Shown one piece after another: positions 8,538-16,821 of a DNA stretch of 64,000 nt. How positions within the stretch are numbered: the stretch's first letter is position 1; every line of letters starts with the position of its first letter. Below the pieces are notes generated by a model. The model had not been told where the DNA came from. It was given only the letters and a program-made list of their open reading frames with translations, and did no database searches. Source of the stretch: Corynebacterium efficiens YS-314 (GTDB lineage: Bacteria; Actinomycetota; Actinomycetes; Mycobacteriales; Mycobacteriaceae); contig NC_004369.1 in the NCBI RefSeq assembly GCF_000011305.1, positions 682,001-746,000 on the forward strand, given 5' to 3'. Made by a program: the position numbers and the translations under genes.

Positions 8538-9960
8538 CCGCCTCATAGGCATCCAGCGCCTCGCGCCGGGATTCCTTCAGATCCACGATCGGGGCGGGGT
8601 ACTCCGGGGTGCCGTACTCCGGGATCCAGCGTCGGATATATGTCTCATCCGGATCGAATTTCCTCGCCTGCGTCTCCGGATTGAAGATGCGGAAATACGG
8701 GGAGGCGTCATCACCGCTGCCCGCAGCCCACTGCCAGTTGAAGGCGTTGGAGGCGGGATCGGCGTCCACGAGGGTCTCCCAGAACCATTCCTCGCCGTGA
8801 CGCCAGTGGATCTGCAGGTTCTTGGTGAGGAAACTGGCCACCACCATGCGGGAGCGGTTGTGCATGGAGCCGGTTGCCCACAGCTCCCGCATGCCGGCAT
8901 CCACCAGGGGGATGCCGGTGCGCCCGGCGCGCCAGGCCGCCAGGGCCACGTGGAACTCATCCGAGGAGGTGGGGGACAGGGGGTGGCGGCCGTCGACAAG
9001 CCGGGCGGCCTCGTGTTCATCCCACGCCCAGCCGAAGCGGTTGAACTGTTCGCGGACGTTGGTGGTGGCCATGTCGGGCAGGGCGTAGAGGCGGTGCCAG
9101 GCGAAATCACGCCACAGCAGCTCCTTGCGGAACACCTGGGCATCGGTGGCATCGATGTCTCCCGCGTCCGCAGCGGCCGTGATCTCCTCCCACACCCGGT
9201 GCACGCTGATCTCACCGAACCGCAGATGGGGGGATAATCCGCTGGTGACCGCACGGGCCATCTCATCGCGCCCGTCGGCGTAGCCACCGCGTTCACGCAT
9301 CCGGTCGAGGAAATCTCCGAGGCGGTCCAGGGCGGCCTGCTCACCGGGGCGGCAGTGGGTGGCCATCTCCGCGGCCCAGAAGGGGTCGGGCGCATCGATT
9401 CCACCGGTGTCCGCCACCGGGGTGTCGGGGCCGGTCAGCTGAGCGGGCATCGGATCACCCAGCCGGGCGGCGGATTCGTCTGCCAGGGGGAAAGCCGCCT
9501 TGGAGAACGGGGTGTAGACCTTGTAGCCGGTGCCTGCGCCGCTGGTGACCTCCCACGGTTCGGTGAGCAGGAACCCGGCATGACTGTGCACCTCCAGCCC
9601 CTGCTCCCGCAGCTGTGTCTTGATCTCAGCATCCCTCTCGCGGAGTGGTCCGTGGTAGCGGCGGTTCCAGGTCACTGCAGCAGCCCCGGTCTCACGGACC
9701 ACCTCCGTCAGCAGCACCACCGGATCGCCGGAGCGCCGCAGGAGGGGAACCCCGTGGGTGGCCAGGGCGTCGACAAGCAGGGTCAGACTGCGGTCGCGCC
9801 ACCAGCGCGCGGCACCACCCAGGGCGCGGGGCTGGTCCTCGTCGATGAACAGGCCGATCACCGGCCCCCGGTCGGCGGCCCAGGCCAGGGCGGCGTTGTC
9901 ACGGATGCGGAGATCATCGCGGAACCAGACGATGGTGGGGGACGCGGTTGAGAGGCTCAT
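8530..9960 (-). CDS. phr: Deoxyribodipyrimidine photolyase
   Basis: FAD-dependent photolyase repairing UV-induced pyrimidine dimers. The N-terminal antenna (Rossmann) domain begins TIVWFRDDLRIRDNAALAWA. The C-terminal FAD domain has the family-defining run NRSRMVVASFLTKNLQIHWR followed by Trp-rich WFWETLVDADPASNAFNWQW and the FNPETQARKFDP segment. I use the ATG at 9958-9960 (about 476 residues), because WFRDDLR normally lies within about 15 residues of the start; an in-frame upstream start at 10008 would add 16 unconserved residues. The gene is divergent from a glycosyltransferase gene and overlaps the preceding convergent SDR gene by eight bases. Confidence 0.92.
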   Translation of the reverse strand: MSLSTASPTIVWFRDDLRIRDNAALAWAADRGPVIGLFIDEDQPRALGGAARWWRDRSLTLLVDALATHGVPLLRRSGDPVVLLTEVVRETGAAAVTWNRRYHGPLRERDAEIKTQLREQGLEVHSHAGFLLTEPWEVTSGAGTGYKVYTPFSKAAFPLADESAARLGDPMPAQLTGPDTPVADTGGIDAPDPFWAAEMATHCRPGEQAALDRLGDFLDRMRERGGYADGRDEMARAVTSGLSPHLRFGEISVHRVWEEITAAADAGDIDATDAQVFRKELLWRDFAWHRLYALPDMATTNVREQFNRFGWAWDEHEAARLVDGRHPLSPTSSDEFHVALAAWRAGRTGIPLVDAGMRELWATGSMHNRSRMVVASFLTKNLQIHWRHGEEWFWETLVDADPASNAFNWQWAAGSGDDASPYFRIFNPETQARKFDPDETYIRRWIPEYGTPEYPAPIVDLKESRREALDAYEAVK

Positions 9961-10049
9961 GGAGACCGAGTCTAAAATAAACCGCGCGGGCACTCCCGCC
10001 GCGCCCACCTTCCATGTGTAGACACACTGCGTAGAAAGCCCGGGTCACA

Positions 10050-10847
10050 ATGCCCTCCCCACGCCGCACACTCACCGTCGTTATCCCCTGCCTCAACGAC
10101 GCGGAACTGCTCCGCGACTGCCTCGCCTCGATCAACGCCCAGACCGTCACACCGGATGAGATCATCGTGGTCGACAACGGCAGCACCGATGACTCCGTCC
10201 GGGTGGCCGAAACCGGCGGCGCGACCGTCATCCGCGAACCGCGCCGGGGCATCACCTGGGCGAGCGCTGCCGGGTACAACGCCGCCACCGGCGACGTGAT
10301 CGTGCGCATCGACGCCGACTGCACCCTGCCTGTCGACTACCTCGACCGCATCCACCGCATCTGGGACCAGGCGGAACAGGACCCCACCCGGACCGTGGTG
10401 GCACTGACCGGTGTCGGATCCTTCCAGCTCCCGGGGCGCCTGGGGCGGTGGAGCGCCGACCTCTACCTGGGTGCCTACCGCTGGGCCTCGAAGCAGGCAC
10501 TCGGGCACTACCCGATCTTCGGCTCGAACTGCTCACTGAGCAGCACCTGGTGGGAGGAGGTCCGGGATGACATCGACCTGGCCAACACCTTCGTGCATGA
10601 GGACATGTACTTCTCCTTCTTCGTCCGCCCGCATGAAACCGTGTGGTTCCAGCGCGACCTGACGGTGATGATGCACCCCCGGGCGCTGTTCGGCCTGCGC
10701 CAGCTGTGGACCCGCGTTGCCCGCGGGTTCCACACCGTCCGCTCAGCGTGGGAACGCGAACCTGTCTACATCCGCCTCGTGCGCCGCGGGCTTGTCGACG
10801 CCTCCATCGTCCCCAAACGCCTCCTACCGGCGGATCTGCAGGCCTGA
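10050..10847 (+). CDS. Family 2 glycosyltransferase
   Basis: A 265-residue GT-A fold glycosyltransferase. LTVVIPCLNDAELLRDCL at the start and EIIVVDNGSTDDS at about 40-50 bind the nucleotide sugar; IDADC at about 89-93 is the metal-binding DxD-type motif. HEDMYFSF and the later RALFGLRQLW region resemble other single-domain GT2 enzymes. There are no obvious transmembrane segments, so it is probably cytoplasmic or peripherally membrane-bound. Donor and acceptor cannot be told from the sequence; cell-envelope glycans or glycolipids are the usual targets in this group. Confidence 0.85.
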   Translation: MPSPRRTLTVVIPCLNDAELLRDCLASINAQTVTPDEIIVVDNGSTDDSVRVAETGGATVIREPRRGITWASAAGYNAATGDVIVRIDADCTLPVDYLDRIHRIWDQAEQDPTRTVVALTGVGSFQLPGRLGRWSADLYLGAYRWASKQALGHYPIFGSNCSLSSTWWEEVRDDIDLANTFVHEDMYFSFFVRPHETVWFQRDLTVMMHPRALFGLRQLWTRVARGFHTVRSAWEREPVYIRLVRRGLVDASIVPKRLLPADLQA

Positions 10848-10903
10848 TCCCGGGTCCTGCCCCGGTGTCGCCGGGGTGGGGACCTGCGGGCACAATGGGG
10901 GAC

Positions 10904-11386
10904 ATGAAGCACACCACACCTGAGCCCCACGAGGGCATGAACCCCGTCTCGCCGAAACTGACCACGGCCCGGTACATCAGCAGCCTGCCGTGGTGGGTGC
11001 TGATCGCCCTTGGCTTCGCAGCGGCCGGTTTCTGGGTGTCACCGTGGTTCTACATCGGCACCGCCGTGGCCGTGGTGACGCTGATCTGGCAGGCGTGGCT
11101 GATCCCCCAGCAGGTCAGAAGGCTGGGCTGGTTGGAGACCGAGGATGAACTCCTGCTCACCCGCGGCAAACTCTGGCACACCTACACCGTGATTCCCTAC
11201 GGACGCATCCAGTTCGTCGATGTCACCGCCGGCCCCATTGAACGAGCCCTGGGCATGAAGACGGTCAAACTCAACACCGCCTCCGCCACCACCGACTCCT
11301 CGGTGAAGGGCCTGCCCGCCGATGTCGCCGATGCCTTGCGCGACCGTCTGGCCATCAAGGCGCGGGAGAGGATGAGCGGACTGTGA
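10904..11386 (+). CDS. Bacterial PH-domain membrane protein, YdbS-like
   Basis: A 160-residue membrane protein with two hydrophobic segments near residues 30-65 (SLPWWVLIALGFAAAGFWVS and a following helix), then a bacterial pleckstrin-homology domain (bPH2) with LLLTRGKLWHTYTVIPYGRIQFVDVTAGPIER. The start is the ATG at 10904; an open frame extends upstream into the glycosyltransferase region but it is a shadow of that gene. The stop codon overlaps the GTG of the next gene (GTGA at 11383-11386), so the two make a YdbS-YdbT-type pair. Function is unknown; a membrane complex is the usual inference. Confidence 0.8.
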   Translation: MKHTTPEPHEGMNPVSPKLTTARYISSLPWWVLIALGFAAAGFWVSPWFYIGTAVAVVTLIWQAWLIPQQVRRLGWLETEDELLLTRGKLWHTYTVIPYGRIQFVDVTAGPIERALGMKTVKLNTASATTDSSVKGLPADVADALRDRLAIKARERMSGL

Positions 11387-12915
11387 ACACGGCTGACAAC
11401 CCTGCTGACAACCCTGCTGACACCACCGGCGGTTTCCGCCGGGTCCACCCCCTCACCCCGCTGCTGCGCTTCTGGACACTCATCCTCGCCGTGCTCGCCG
11501 GCCTGGTCCTCAACCTCAATCTGTCCTCCCTGCAGACGATCTGGACTGCGCTGAGCGAGGACAACGACGTGGTCATCTGGCCCCTGCTGGCCTCCATCGG
11601 GGGATTCGTGCTGGCCTGCGTGCTGATCTGGCTGCTGTCCCTGATCTGGTGGAAAGCCACCGGCTTCCGCCTCACCGACGAGGAGGTCCAGCACCGCCGT
11701 GGCGTGCTCAACACTCAGCTGCGCACCGCCCGCTATGACCGCATCCAGGCCGTTGACCTCGTTGAATCAGTGATCGCCCGCATCTTCCGCGTGGCTGCCG
11801 TCCGCGTCGAGACCGCCGGTGGCAACAACTCAGCCATCGAGATCGCCTTCCTCAGACGCGCCGAGGCCGAGGACCTGCGCCGGCAGCTCATCGACGCCAC
11901 CCACGCCCGGCGTGCTGATCCGGAGCCGACGCAGGAGGGGGTCGGGTCGGCGGGGATCGACCCGTCCCGGGATAGGGGGACACCGGTTGCCACCGGGCAA
12001 CAGGTGGTGCCCTCCATCCCCATCATGCGCACCCTGGGCAGCACCGCGGTGTCCCTGAACACCGTCATCACGGTGCTGGCGCTGTTGATCGTCGCGGTCA
12101 CCCCCCTCGGATTCACGGCTTTGGTGCCCGTGGTCGTGGGGCTGGTTCCCTCGGTGTGGAACCTCATCGACAAATCCTGGAAATTTCAGGCTGATCTCGC
12201 GGGCGATATCCTCAATGTGTCCTACGGGCTTGCCGATCGACGCCGCCAGTCGATCCCCCTCAGCCGCATCCACGGGGTGTCCATGACCCAGCCGCTGCTG
12301 TGGCGCCTGTTCGGCTGGTGGACGGTGTCGGTCTCGGTCGCAGGCTACGGTGTGGAGACCAAACAGGGCGGCACCACGCGCCTGCTTCCCGTGGGGTCGA
12401 AGGATCTGGCGCTCCGTCTCGTCGAGGTGGTCGGCCCCCTGGATGGCGGCGATCTCAAGACCTACGCCGATCCCGCAGGCATCACCCACCCCACCTACAC
12501 CAGCCCACCGCAGGCCAGGTGGGTTTCCCCCGTGGACAGGAAACAACAGGGTGTCACGCTCGTGGGGGAGTCCGGCCACGGTGGTGGGGATGCAGCCCCG
12601 CGAGCAGTCATCGTCCACTCCGGCCGGTTCTACCACCGCATGGCGCTCATCGATGTCAGCCACATCCAGGAACTCACCCTCCAGCGCGGCCCCATCCAGA
12701 AACTGCTGGACCTGAGCACGGTGAAGCTCAACCTGGTGCCCGGTCCGGTGTCCATGCAGGGCAGTGACCTCACCTACACCGACGGCATGGAGCTGCTCAC
12801 CGTCCTGCGACGCAGGTCCCTCCCCGAGCTGACCGGCCCCGTCGTTGACGAACCCGTGCTGGATGAACCGGTGGTTGAGCGGGAAAACCGCCCCGGGGCA
12901 GTGGGCTACGATTAG
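11383..12915 (+). CDS. Bacterial PH-domain membrane protein, YdbT-like
   Basis: A 510-residue partner of the preceding gene, starting with GTG in a four-base overlap. It has two transmembrane pairs (about residues 28-90 and 225-265) and three bPH2-type segments, each with a version of the motif seen in the smaller partner: TARYDRIQAVDLVESVIARI, RRQSIPLSRIHGVSMTQPLL and MALIDVSHIQELTLQRGPIQ. The N-terminus carries a short repeat (NPADNPADT) from near-identical GACAACCCTGCT units. Role unknown; the pair probably forms a membrane complex. No enzymatic motif is visible. Confidence 0.8.
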   Translation: MNTADNPADNPADTTGGFRRVHPLTPLLRFWTLILAVLAGLVLNLNLSSLQTIWTALSEDNDVVIWPLLASIGGFVLACVLIWLLSLIWWKATGFRLTDEEVQHRRGVLNTQLRTARYDRIQAVDLVESVIARIFRVAAVRVETAGGNNSAIEIAFLRRAEAEDLRRQLIDATHARRADPEPTQEGVGSAGIDPSRDRGTPVATGQQVVPSIPIMRTLGSTAVSLNTVITVLALLIVAVTPLGFTALVPVVVGLVPSVWNLIDKSWKFQADLAGDILNVSYGLADRRRQSIPLSRIHGVSMTQPLLWRLFGWWTVSVSVAGYGVETKQGGTTRLLPVGSKDLALRLVEVVGPLDGGDLKTYADPAGITHPTYTSPPQARWVSPVDRKQQGVTLVGESGHGGGDAAPRAVIVHSGRFYHRMALIDVSHIQELTLQRGPIQKLLDLSTVKLNLVPGPVSMQGSDLTYTDGMELLTVLRRRSLPELTGPVVDEPVLDEPVVERENRPGAVGYD

Positions 12916-12919
12916 CGAC

Positions 12920-13591
12920 ATGCACATCTCAGATCTTCCCGACAAGACCCAGGACTATCTGAAGACGATTTGGGACATCACCGATCGCAACGGCGGTCAA
13001 CCCGCCACCCTCGGTGAGATCGCGGAGATCCTCGAACAGAAAACCCCCACAGCATCCGAGGCGATCAAACGCCTGGCCACCCGCGACCTGGTGCATCATG
13101 AGCGCTACTCCGGTGTCACCCTCACCGCCACCGGCCGGGCACTCGCGCTGGAGATGGTGCGCCGTCACCGTCTGCTCGAGACATTCCTCCACGACGTGCT
13201 GGGCTACACCTGGGATGAGGTCCATGAGGACGCCGACCTGCTGGAACATGCCGCCTCCGACCGGCTCATCGCACGCATCGACGCCCACCTCGGCCACCCA
13301 CGCCGCGACCCCCACGGCGATCCCATCCCCACCGCCGAGGGGCTTATCGACGACCTCGGCCACACCACCCTCGCCACGGCCGTACCCGGCACCACGGTCA
13401 CCATCACCCGCGTCCAGGACATCGACCCCGAGCTGCTGCGCTACCTCGCCGAACACGACGTGGTCCCCGGCTCGCGGATCATCATCGCCAGGGAACCCTT
13501 CGCCGGCATCGTCGAAGCCGTGGTCGAGGACACCGGACAGCGCTTCCCCCTCGCAGTCACCCAACTGCCCCTGATCACCGTGCAGGTGTAG
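12920..13591 (+). CDS. mntR: DtxR-family metalloregulator, MntR-like
   Basis: A 223-residue DtxR/MntR-type repressor. The N-terminal winged helix starts at about residue 5 (DKTQDYLKTIWDIT, then EILEQKTPTASEAIKRLATR as recognition helix). The dimerisation domain has HHERYSG, EMVRRHRLLETFLHDVLGY, EDADLLEHAASDRL and the HLGHPRRDPHGDPIP segment typical of metal-sensing members. A C-terminal FeoA/SH3-like domain follows from about residue 150. The ATG at 12920 is chosen because the family motif starts at once; it lies five bases after the preceding stop. In C. glutamicum the regulator at this locus, as I recall, is the manganese repressor MntR. Iron rather than manganese sensing cannot be excluded from sequence. 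Confidence 0.83.
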   Translation: MHISDLPDKTQDYLKTIWDITDRNGGQPATLGEIAEILEQKTPTASEAIKRLATRDLVHHERYSGVTLTATGRALALEMVRRHRLLETFLHDVLGYTWDEVHEDADLLEHAASDRLIARIDAHLGHPRRDPHGDPIPTAEGLIDDLGHTTLATAVPGTTVTITRVQDIDPELLRYLAEHDVVPGSRIIIAREPFAGIVEAVVEDTGQRFPLAVTQLPLITVQV

Positions 13592-13631
13592 GCGGGGCCG
13601 TGGGCAGGGCCTCGCCACCTCCAACTCCCCA

Positions 13632-13714
13632 TAACCCAGAGATCCTGTCCCCAGAAAGCAGTCGCGGTCTCTGGGTTAAGTCGCGCGGTCTCTGGGAACA
13701 GGATCTCTGGGTTA
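13632..13714. repeat. Complex inverted repeat between convergent genes
   Basis: Arms of 24 bases at 13632-13655 (TAACCCAGAGATCCTGT...) and 13691-13714 pair with one mismatch. Between them, CGCGGTCTCTGGG occurs twice as a direct repeat, and the first copy reads on into TTAAG, so TCTCTGGG(TTA) appears three times in 50 bases. The element separates mntR from the convergent YdjM-like gene. It may act as a terminator, but its structure and lack of a U-tract look more like a dispersed palindromic repeat. Confidence 0.65.
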
Positions 13715-13741
13715 GTGCAGATCAGCAGAACTCAGGGTCGG

Positions 13742-14614
13742 TCACGGCGACAGGCCCAGCCCGAGGTCCTGCCCCAAGTAGTCCTGCCCCAAGTCCTGCC
13801 CCGGGTCCTGGGCCACCACCTCGAAGGGCAGAAGATCTACCATCACGTCACGCATGTTGCCCGAGGCCACCAGGCCGATCTGGGCGATCACGGCGATGGT
13901 GAAACCGGCGAGCAGGATTCTGTCGGCTGGTCCGTTGGCGCGGATGCTGAGGAATTTCGGGAGCTTCAGGTTCCACCAGCGTCGTCCCTTCAGGGGAAGC
14001 AGTGGTGCGAAGGCGGGGATGCCCTGTTTTGTGGCAAGATCGCCCAGCATGTGGGTGAGGCACCCGACCGTGATCGCCGATCCGAGGAACACACCGAAGG
14101 ATTCCTCAGGTACATAACTCCACACTGCGTAGGCGAGGGCGGCGGACAGTCCCGTGACGATCAACCAGTCTGTCTTCTTTGACCATTCCGGCAGCAGCCC
14201 CCTGATGCCGAGACCGAGGAGGAAGAACAGCAGGCCGATCACCGCTGTTTTACCGAAGGCACCGATCAGGGCAGTGGCTCCGACACCCGCCGCCAGCGCA
14301 GCCCAGATGGTGTGGGTGGCGGTACGGTGGCCGTTTTTGCAGGGTTTGTCCTTGCGGCCCCGGGTGACATTGACGAAGGTCTGCGCGATGTTCTCCGTGA
14401 AACGGGAGATCACCTGTGTCACCGGCCCGAAGGAACGGGAGACCGTGGCGGAGGGGGCGTCCAGATCGGGGAGCAGGGCGGCTCCGGCGGCGAGTCCGGC
14501 GTAGATGAATGTCTCCTCTGCGGTGGTGACGCCGCCCCATTGTTCCGGGAGGATCTGGGCCACGGCCAGGCCGACCGCGGCACCGCTCATCGCATGGGTG
14601 GGGCCCATGACCAT
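13742..14614 (-). CDS. YdjM/DUF457-like membrane metal-dependent hydrolase
   Basis: A 290-residue membrane protein resembling the YdjM (LexA-regulated, DUF457) family. The N-terminal GPTHAMSGAAVGLAVAQ and LLPDLDAPSATVSRSFGP carry the His and Asp residues of the family; GHRTATHTIWAA adds two further conserved His and CLTHMLGDLATKQG another His/Asp set. Several hydrophobic helices span the rest. A second ATG two codons downstream is an equally good start. The last 20 residues (QDLGQ-type repeats) come from a DNA tandem repeat at 13765-13810 and look like a non-conserved tail. The phospholipase/hydrolase activity sometimes assigned to the family is unproven here. Confidence 0.75.
   Translation of the reverse strand: MVMGPTHAMSGAAVGLAVAQILPEQWGGVTTAEETFIYAGLAAGAALLPDLDAPSATVSRSFGPVTQVISRFTENIAQTFVNVTRGRKDKPCKNGHRTATHTIWAALAAGVGATALIGAFGKTAVIGLLFFLLGLGIRGLLPEWSKKTDWLIVTGLSAALAYAVWSYVPEESFGVFLGSAITVGCLTHMLGDLATKQGIPAFAPLLPLKGRRWWNLKLPKFLSIRANGPADRILLAGFTIAVIAQIGLVASGNMRDVMVDLLPFEVVAQDPGQDLGQDYLGQDLGLGLSP
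13765..13810. repeat. Short tandem repeat in a coding tail
   Basis: GTCCTGCCCC occurs at 13766, 13781 and 13793 followed by GGGTCCTG, with 15- and 12-base spacing. All spacings are multiples of three, so copy-number change would lengthen or shorten the protein tail without shifting frame. Confidence 0.7.
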
Positions 14615-14773
14615 TGGTGCATCCCTGCCTTCGAAATTGTTATCGGTTGGTACTGTCTTTCACACTTTAGACCCTGTGGTGGGCGTGGGATTTACAGCTC
14701 CCGGCTAAGTGTGTCCGCCCGGCTGTTCGCTTTGGCCCGGCGGGGGTGCAGCCGTAGCGCTACCCTGGGTGGC

Positions 14774-15538
14774 ATGGACGAGCATTCGATCATGCAGGCA
14801 GTGGCCGTGGCGCGTGGGGCCCGCAATATTGAGGTGTTCACCGGCGCCGGGATGAGTGCTGATTCAGGGTTGGAGACCTATCGTGACCCGGAGACCGGGG
14901 TGTGGTCGAAGGTTGATCCGCAGGCGATGGCGAGCATCGATGCGTGGGCGAGGGATCCGGAACCGATGTGGGCGTGGTACCGGTGGCGTGCCGGGCAGGC
15001 GATGAAGGCGCGGCCCAATGCGGGGCATGAGACCATAGCGTACTGGGAGGGTAGTCACCTGGTGGATGCGGTTCATGTGACCACGCAGAATATCGATAAT
15101 CTCCATGAGCGGGCTGGTTCCACGGAGGTCACCCATCTGCATGGCAGTCTCTTCGAGTTCCGGTGTTCGATTTGTTCCAAACCATGGCGGGATGACGGGG
15201 ATTATCCGCGGGAGCCGGTGGAGCGGCTTGCTCCTCCGACGTGTTCGTTGTGTGGGAATCCGGTGCGCCCCGGGGTGGTCTGGTTCGGTGAGGCGTTGCC
15301 ACAGGAGGAGTGGGCGGTTGCGGAGCGTCGTATGCGGGAGGCTGATCTGGTGGTGATTGTGGGTACGTCTGGGATTGTCTATCCGGCGGCGTCGTTGCCG
15401 GTTCTGGCGCACCAGCGTGGGGTGCCGATTCTCGAGATCACGCCGAAGGAGACCGATCTGTCACGGATCGCCACGTATTCGTGGCGGGCGACGGCCGCGG
15501 AGGGGCTCCCGGCGCTGGTCAGGCGGCTCGGCGTCTGA
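14774..15538 (+). CDS. cobB: Sir2-family NAD-dependent protein deacylase
   Basis: A 254-residue sirtuin. The NAD site is GAGMSADSGLETYR (24-37) and QNID (105-108); the catalytic His is H123 in HLHGS. A Cys4 zinc module is present (C131-x2-C134 and a later C-x2-C in TCSLCG). Y69 and R72 in WAWYRWR match the Tyr-x2-Arg pair that lets SIRT5/CobB (class III) enzymes remove succinyl and malonyl groups, so desuccinylase activity is likely. The upstream open frame is a shadow; TACCCT at 14761-14766 lies seven bases before this ATG, so the mRNA is probably leaderless. Confidence 0.9.
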   Translation: MDEHSIMQAVAVARGARNIEVFTGAGMSADSGLETYRDPETGVWSKVDPQAMASIDAWARDPEPMWAWYRWRAGQAMKARPNAGHETIAYWEGSHLVDAVHVTTQNIDNLHERAGSTEVTHLHGSLFEFRCSICSKPWRDDGDYPREPVERLAPPTCSLCGNPVRPGVVWFGEALPQEEWAVAERRMREADLVVIVGTSGIVYPAASLPVLAHQRGVPILEITPKETDLSRIATYSWRATAAEGLPALVRRLGV

Positions 15539-15610
15539 GCGGATGCTTCTCGACGCCTCCTTCACCCCGCGGATACCACTCCAGGCGGGGTAGAGGGCAT
15601 GATGTAGAAC

Positions 15611-16249
15611 ATGGAAAAGTTTTTCGCAGCAGGTGTGGGCAGGACCCTGGGGATCGTCGGCGCGGTGGCGCTGACCACGGCCGGACTGGTGGCGTGTTCC
15701 TCCCCGCCGAATGAGAACCCCTCCCCGTGTAATGATCAGACCCCGCAGGACACCGCGTTCGCGAAATATCTCGACGCCGGCGAGATCCCGACCACGGGTG
15801 ATGAACCCTTCCGTTTCGAGGTCACCGACAACCACTATGACGCCTGTGACCACATCAGTTGGCTGGGACTGACCGGCACCACCCAGCCCGAGGGGGAGGA
15901 GGACACCAGTGGTTTTGTCGTCTTCTTCCAGGACGGTGACCTGGTTACGGATCCCCGGCCGGTTCAGATGGGATCAGCCCCGTTCGTCGACCGCAATGAT
16001 GCTGATGACCAGGCCATCGTCCAATTCAGCCACTATGCACCTCCCGGAGAGGCCACCACCACCGAGCTGCGGGAGGAGATCTTCAACTATGTCGATGGCA
16101 AAATCGAGGTCGAGGATGAGGCCGCCTACGAGGACTACGCCCAGGGGCGTAACCAGCTGGTGATGCAGGCCGGTGAGGTGTGTTCCGTCGAATCCGAAGA
16201 TCCCGGCGAGTCCGGGGATGCCGCTGGCGCCGGCGCTGCCGCCTGCTGA
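15611..16249 (+). CDS. Putative lipoprotein, LppP/LprE-like
   Basis: A 212-residue exported lipoprotein. The signal peptide ends in the lipobox LVAC (about residues 26-29), so the mature protein should be lipid-anchored on the outer face of the cytoplasmic membrane. The body (about 40-165) has paired Cys residues (PSPCND, YDACDH), a WLGLTGT segment and GFVVFFQDGDLV, resembling the LppP/LprE lipoprotein domain of actinobacteria. The C-terminus is Gly/Ala-rich and ends in AAC. No function is established for the family. It stands alone between the sirtuin and deaminase genes. Confidence 0.75.
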   Translation: MEKFFAAGVGRTLGIVGAVALTTAGLVACSSPPNENPSPCNDQTPQDTAFAKYLDAGEIPTTGDEPFRFEVTDNHYDACDHISWLGLTGTTQPEGEEDTSGFVVFFQDGDLVTDPRPVQMGSAPFVDRNDADDQAIVQFSHYAPPGEATTTELREEIFNYVDGKIEVEDEAAYEDYAQGRNQLVMQAGEVCSVESEDPGESGDAAGAGAAAC

Positions 16250-16330
16250 TCTGAGCATCCACGAAAAACAACTCCTCTAGACTGGGCCCCTGGGGAATAC
16301 CAGGAACCGGCACCGTGAAGGAGCACGACG

Positions 16331-16810
16331 ATGTTCACCGAGACCGACATGTTCTACCTGAACCGCAGTGTGGCCCTCGCCGCGATTGCACTGGATAAGG
16401 GCAATAGCCCCTACGGGTCCGTACTGGTTGCCGATACCGGTCAGGTGTTGTTCGAGGATCACAACCGCGACGGTAACGGTGACGATACCCGGCATCCGGA
16501 GTTCGAGATCGCCCGGTGGGCGGCGACGAATCTCACGGCGGACCAGCGTGCCATCTCGGTGGTGTACACCTCCACCGAGCACTGCCCGATGTGCGCCGCG
16601 GCCCATGCCTGGGTGGGGCTGGGCCGGATCATCTATGTGACATCCGGTGCTGAGGTGGGGCAGTGGTACCGGGAGTGGGGTGCGAAACCCACCCCGGTGG
16701 CGAAACTCCCCATCAACCGGGTCGCCCCGGATGTGCACGTGGAGGGGCCGGTGCCCGAGCTCACCGGGCAGCTCAAGGAGATCCACCACCGGTACTTCCT
16801 CACGCTGTGA
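16331..16810 (+). CDS. Cytidine/guanine deaminase-family protein
   Basis: A 159-residue zinc-dependent nucleoside/base deaminase of the CDA superfamily. Zinc ligands and catalytic Glu are seen as HPEFE (H-P-E, about residues 56-58) and the PCxxC motif in EHCPMCAAA (about 86-90). NSPYGSVLVAD at about 25-35 is the usual substrate-binding segment. The size suits guanine deaminase or TadA-like stand-alone enzymes; the missing TadA tRNA-binding tail makes a free base or nucleoside more likely as substrate. A good GAAGGAG ribosome site precedes the ATG. The next gene is convergent and begins its stop 12 bases away. Confidence 0.8.
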   Translation: MFTETDMFYLNRSVALAAIALDKGNSPYGSVLVADTGQVLFEDHNRDGNGDDTRHPEFEIARWAATNLTADQRAISVVYTSTEHCPMCAAAHAWVGLGRIIYVTSGAEVGQWYREWGAKPTPVAKLPINRVAPDVHVEGPVPELTGQLKEIHHRYFLTL

Positions 16811-16821
16811 CCGCGGGGTGG

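Noticed and set aside
9961-10008. Extended N-terminus of the photolyase
   Set aside because: The added residues precede the conserved start of the antenna domain and overlap the promoter region shared with the glycosyltransferase gene.
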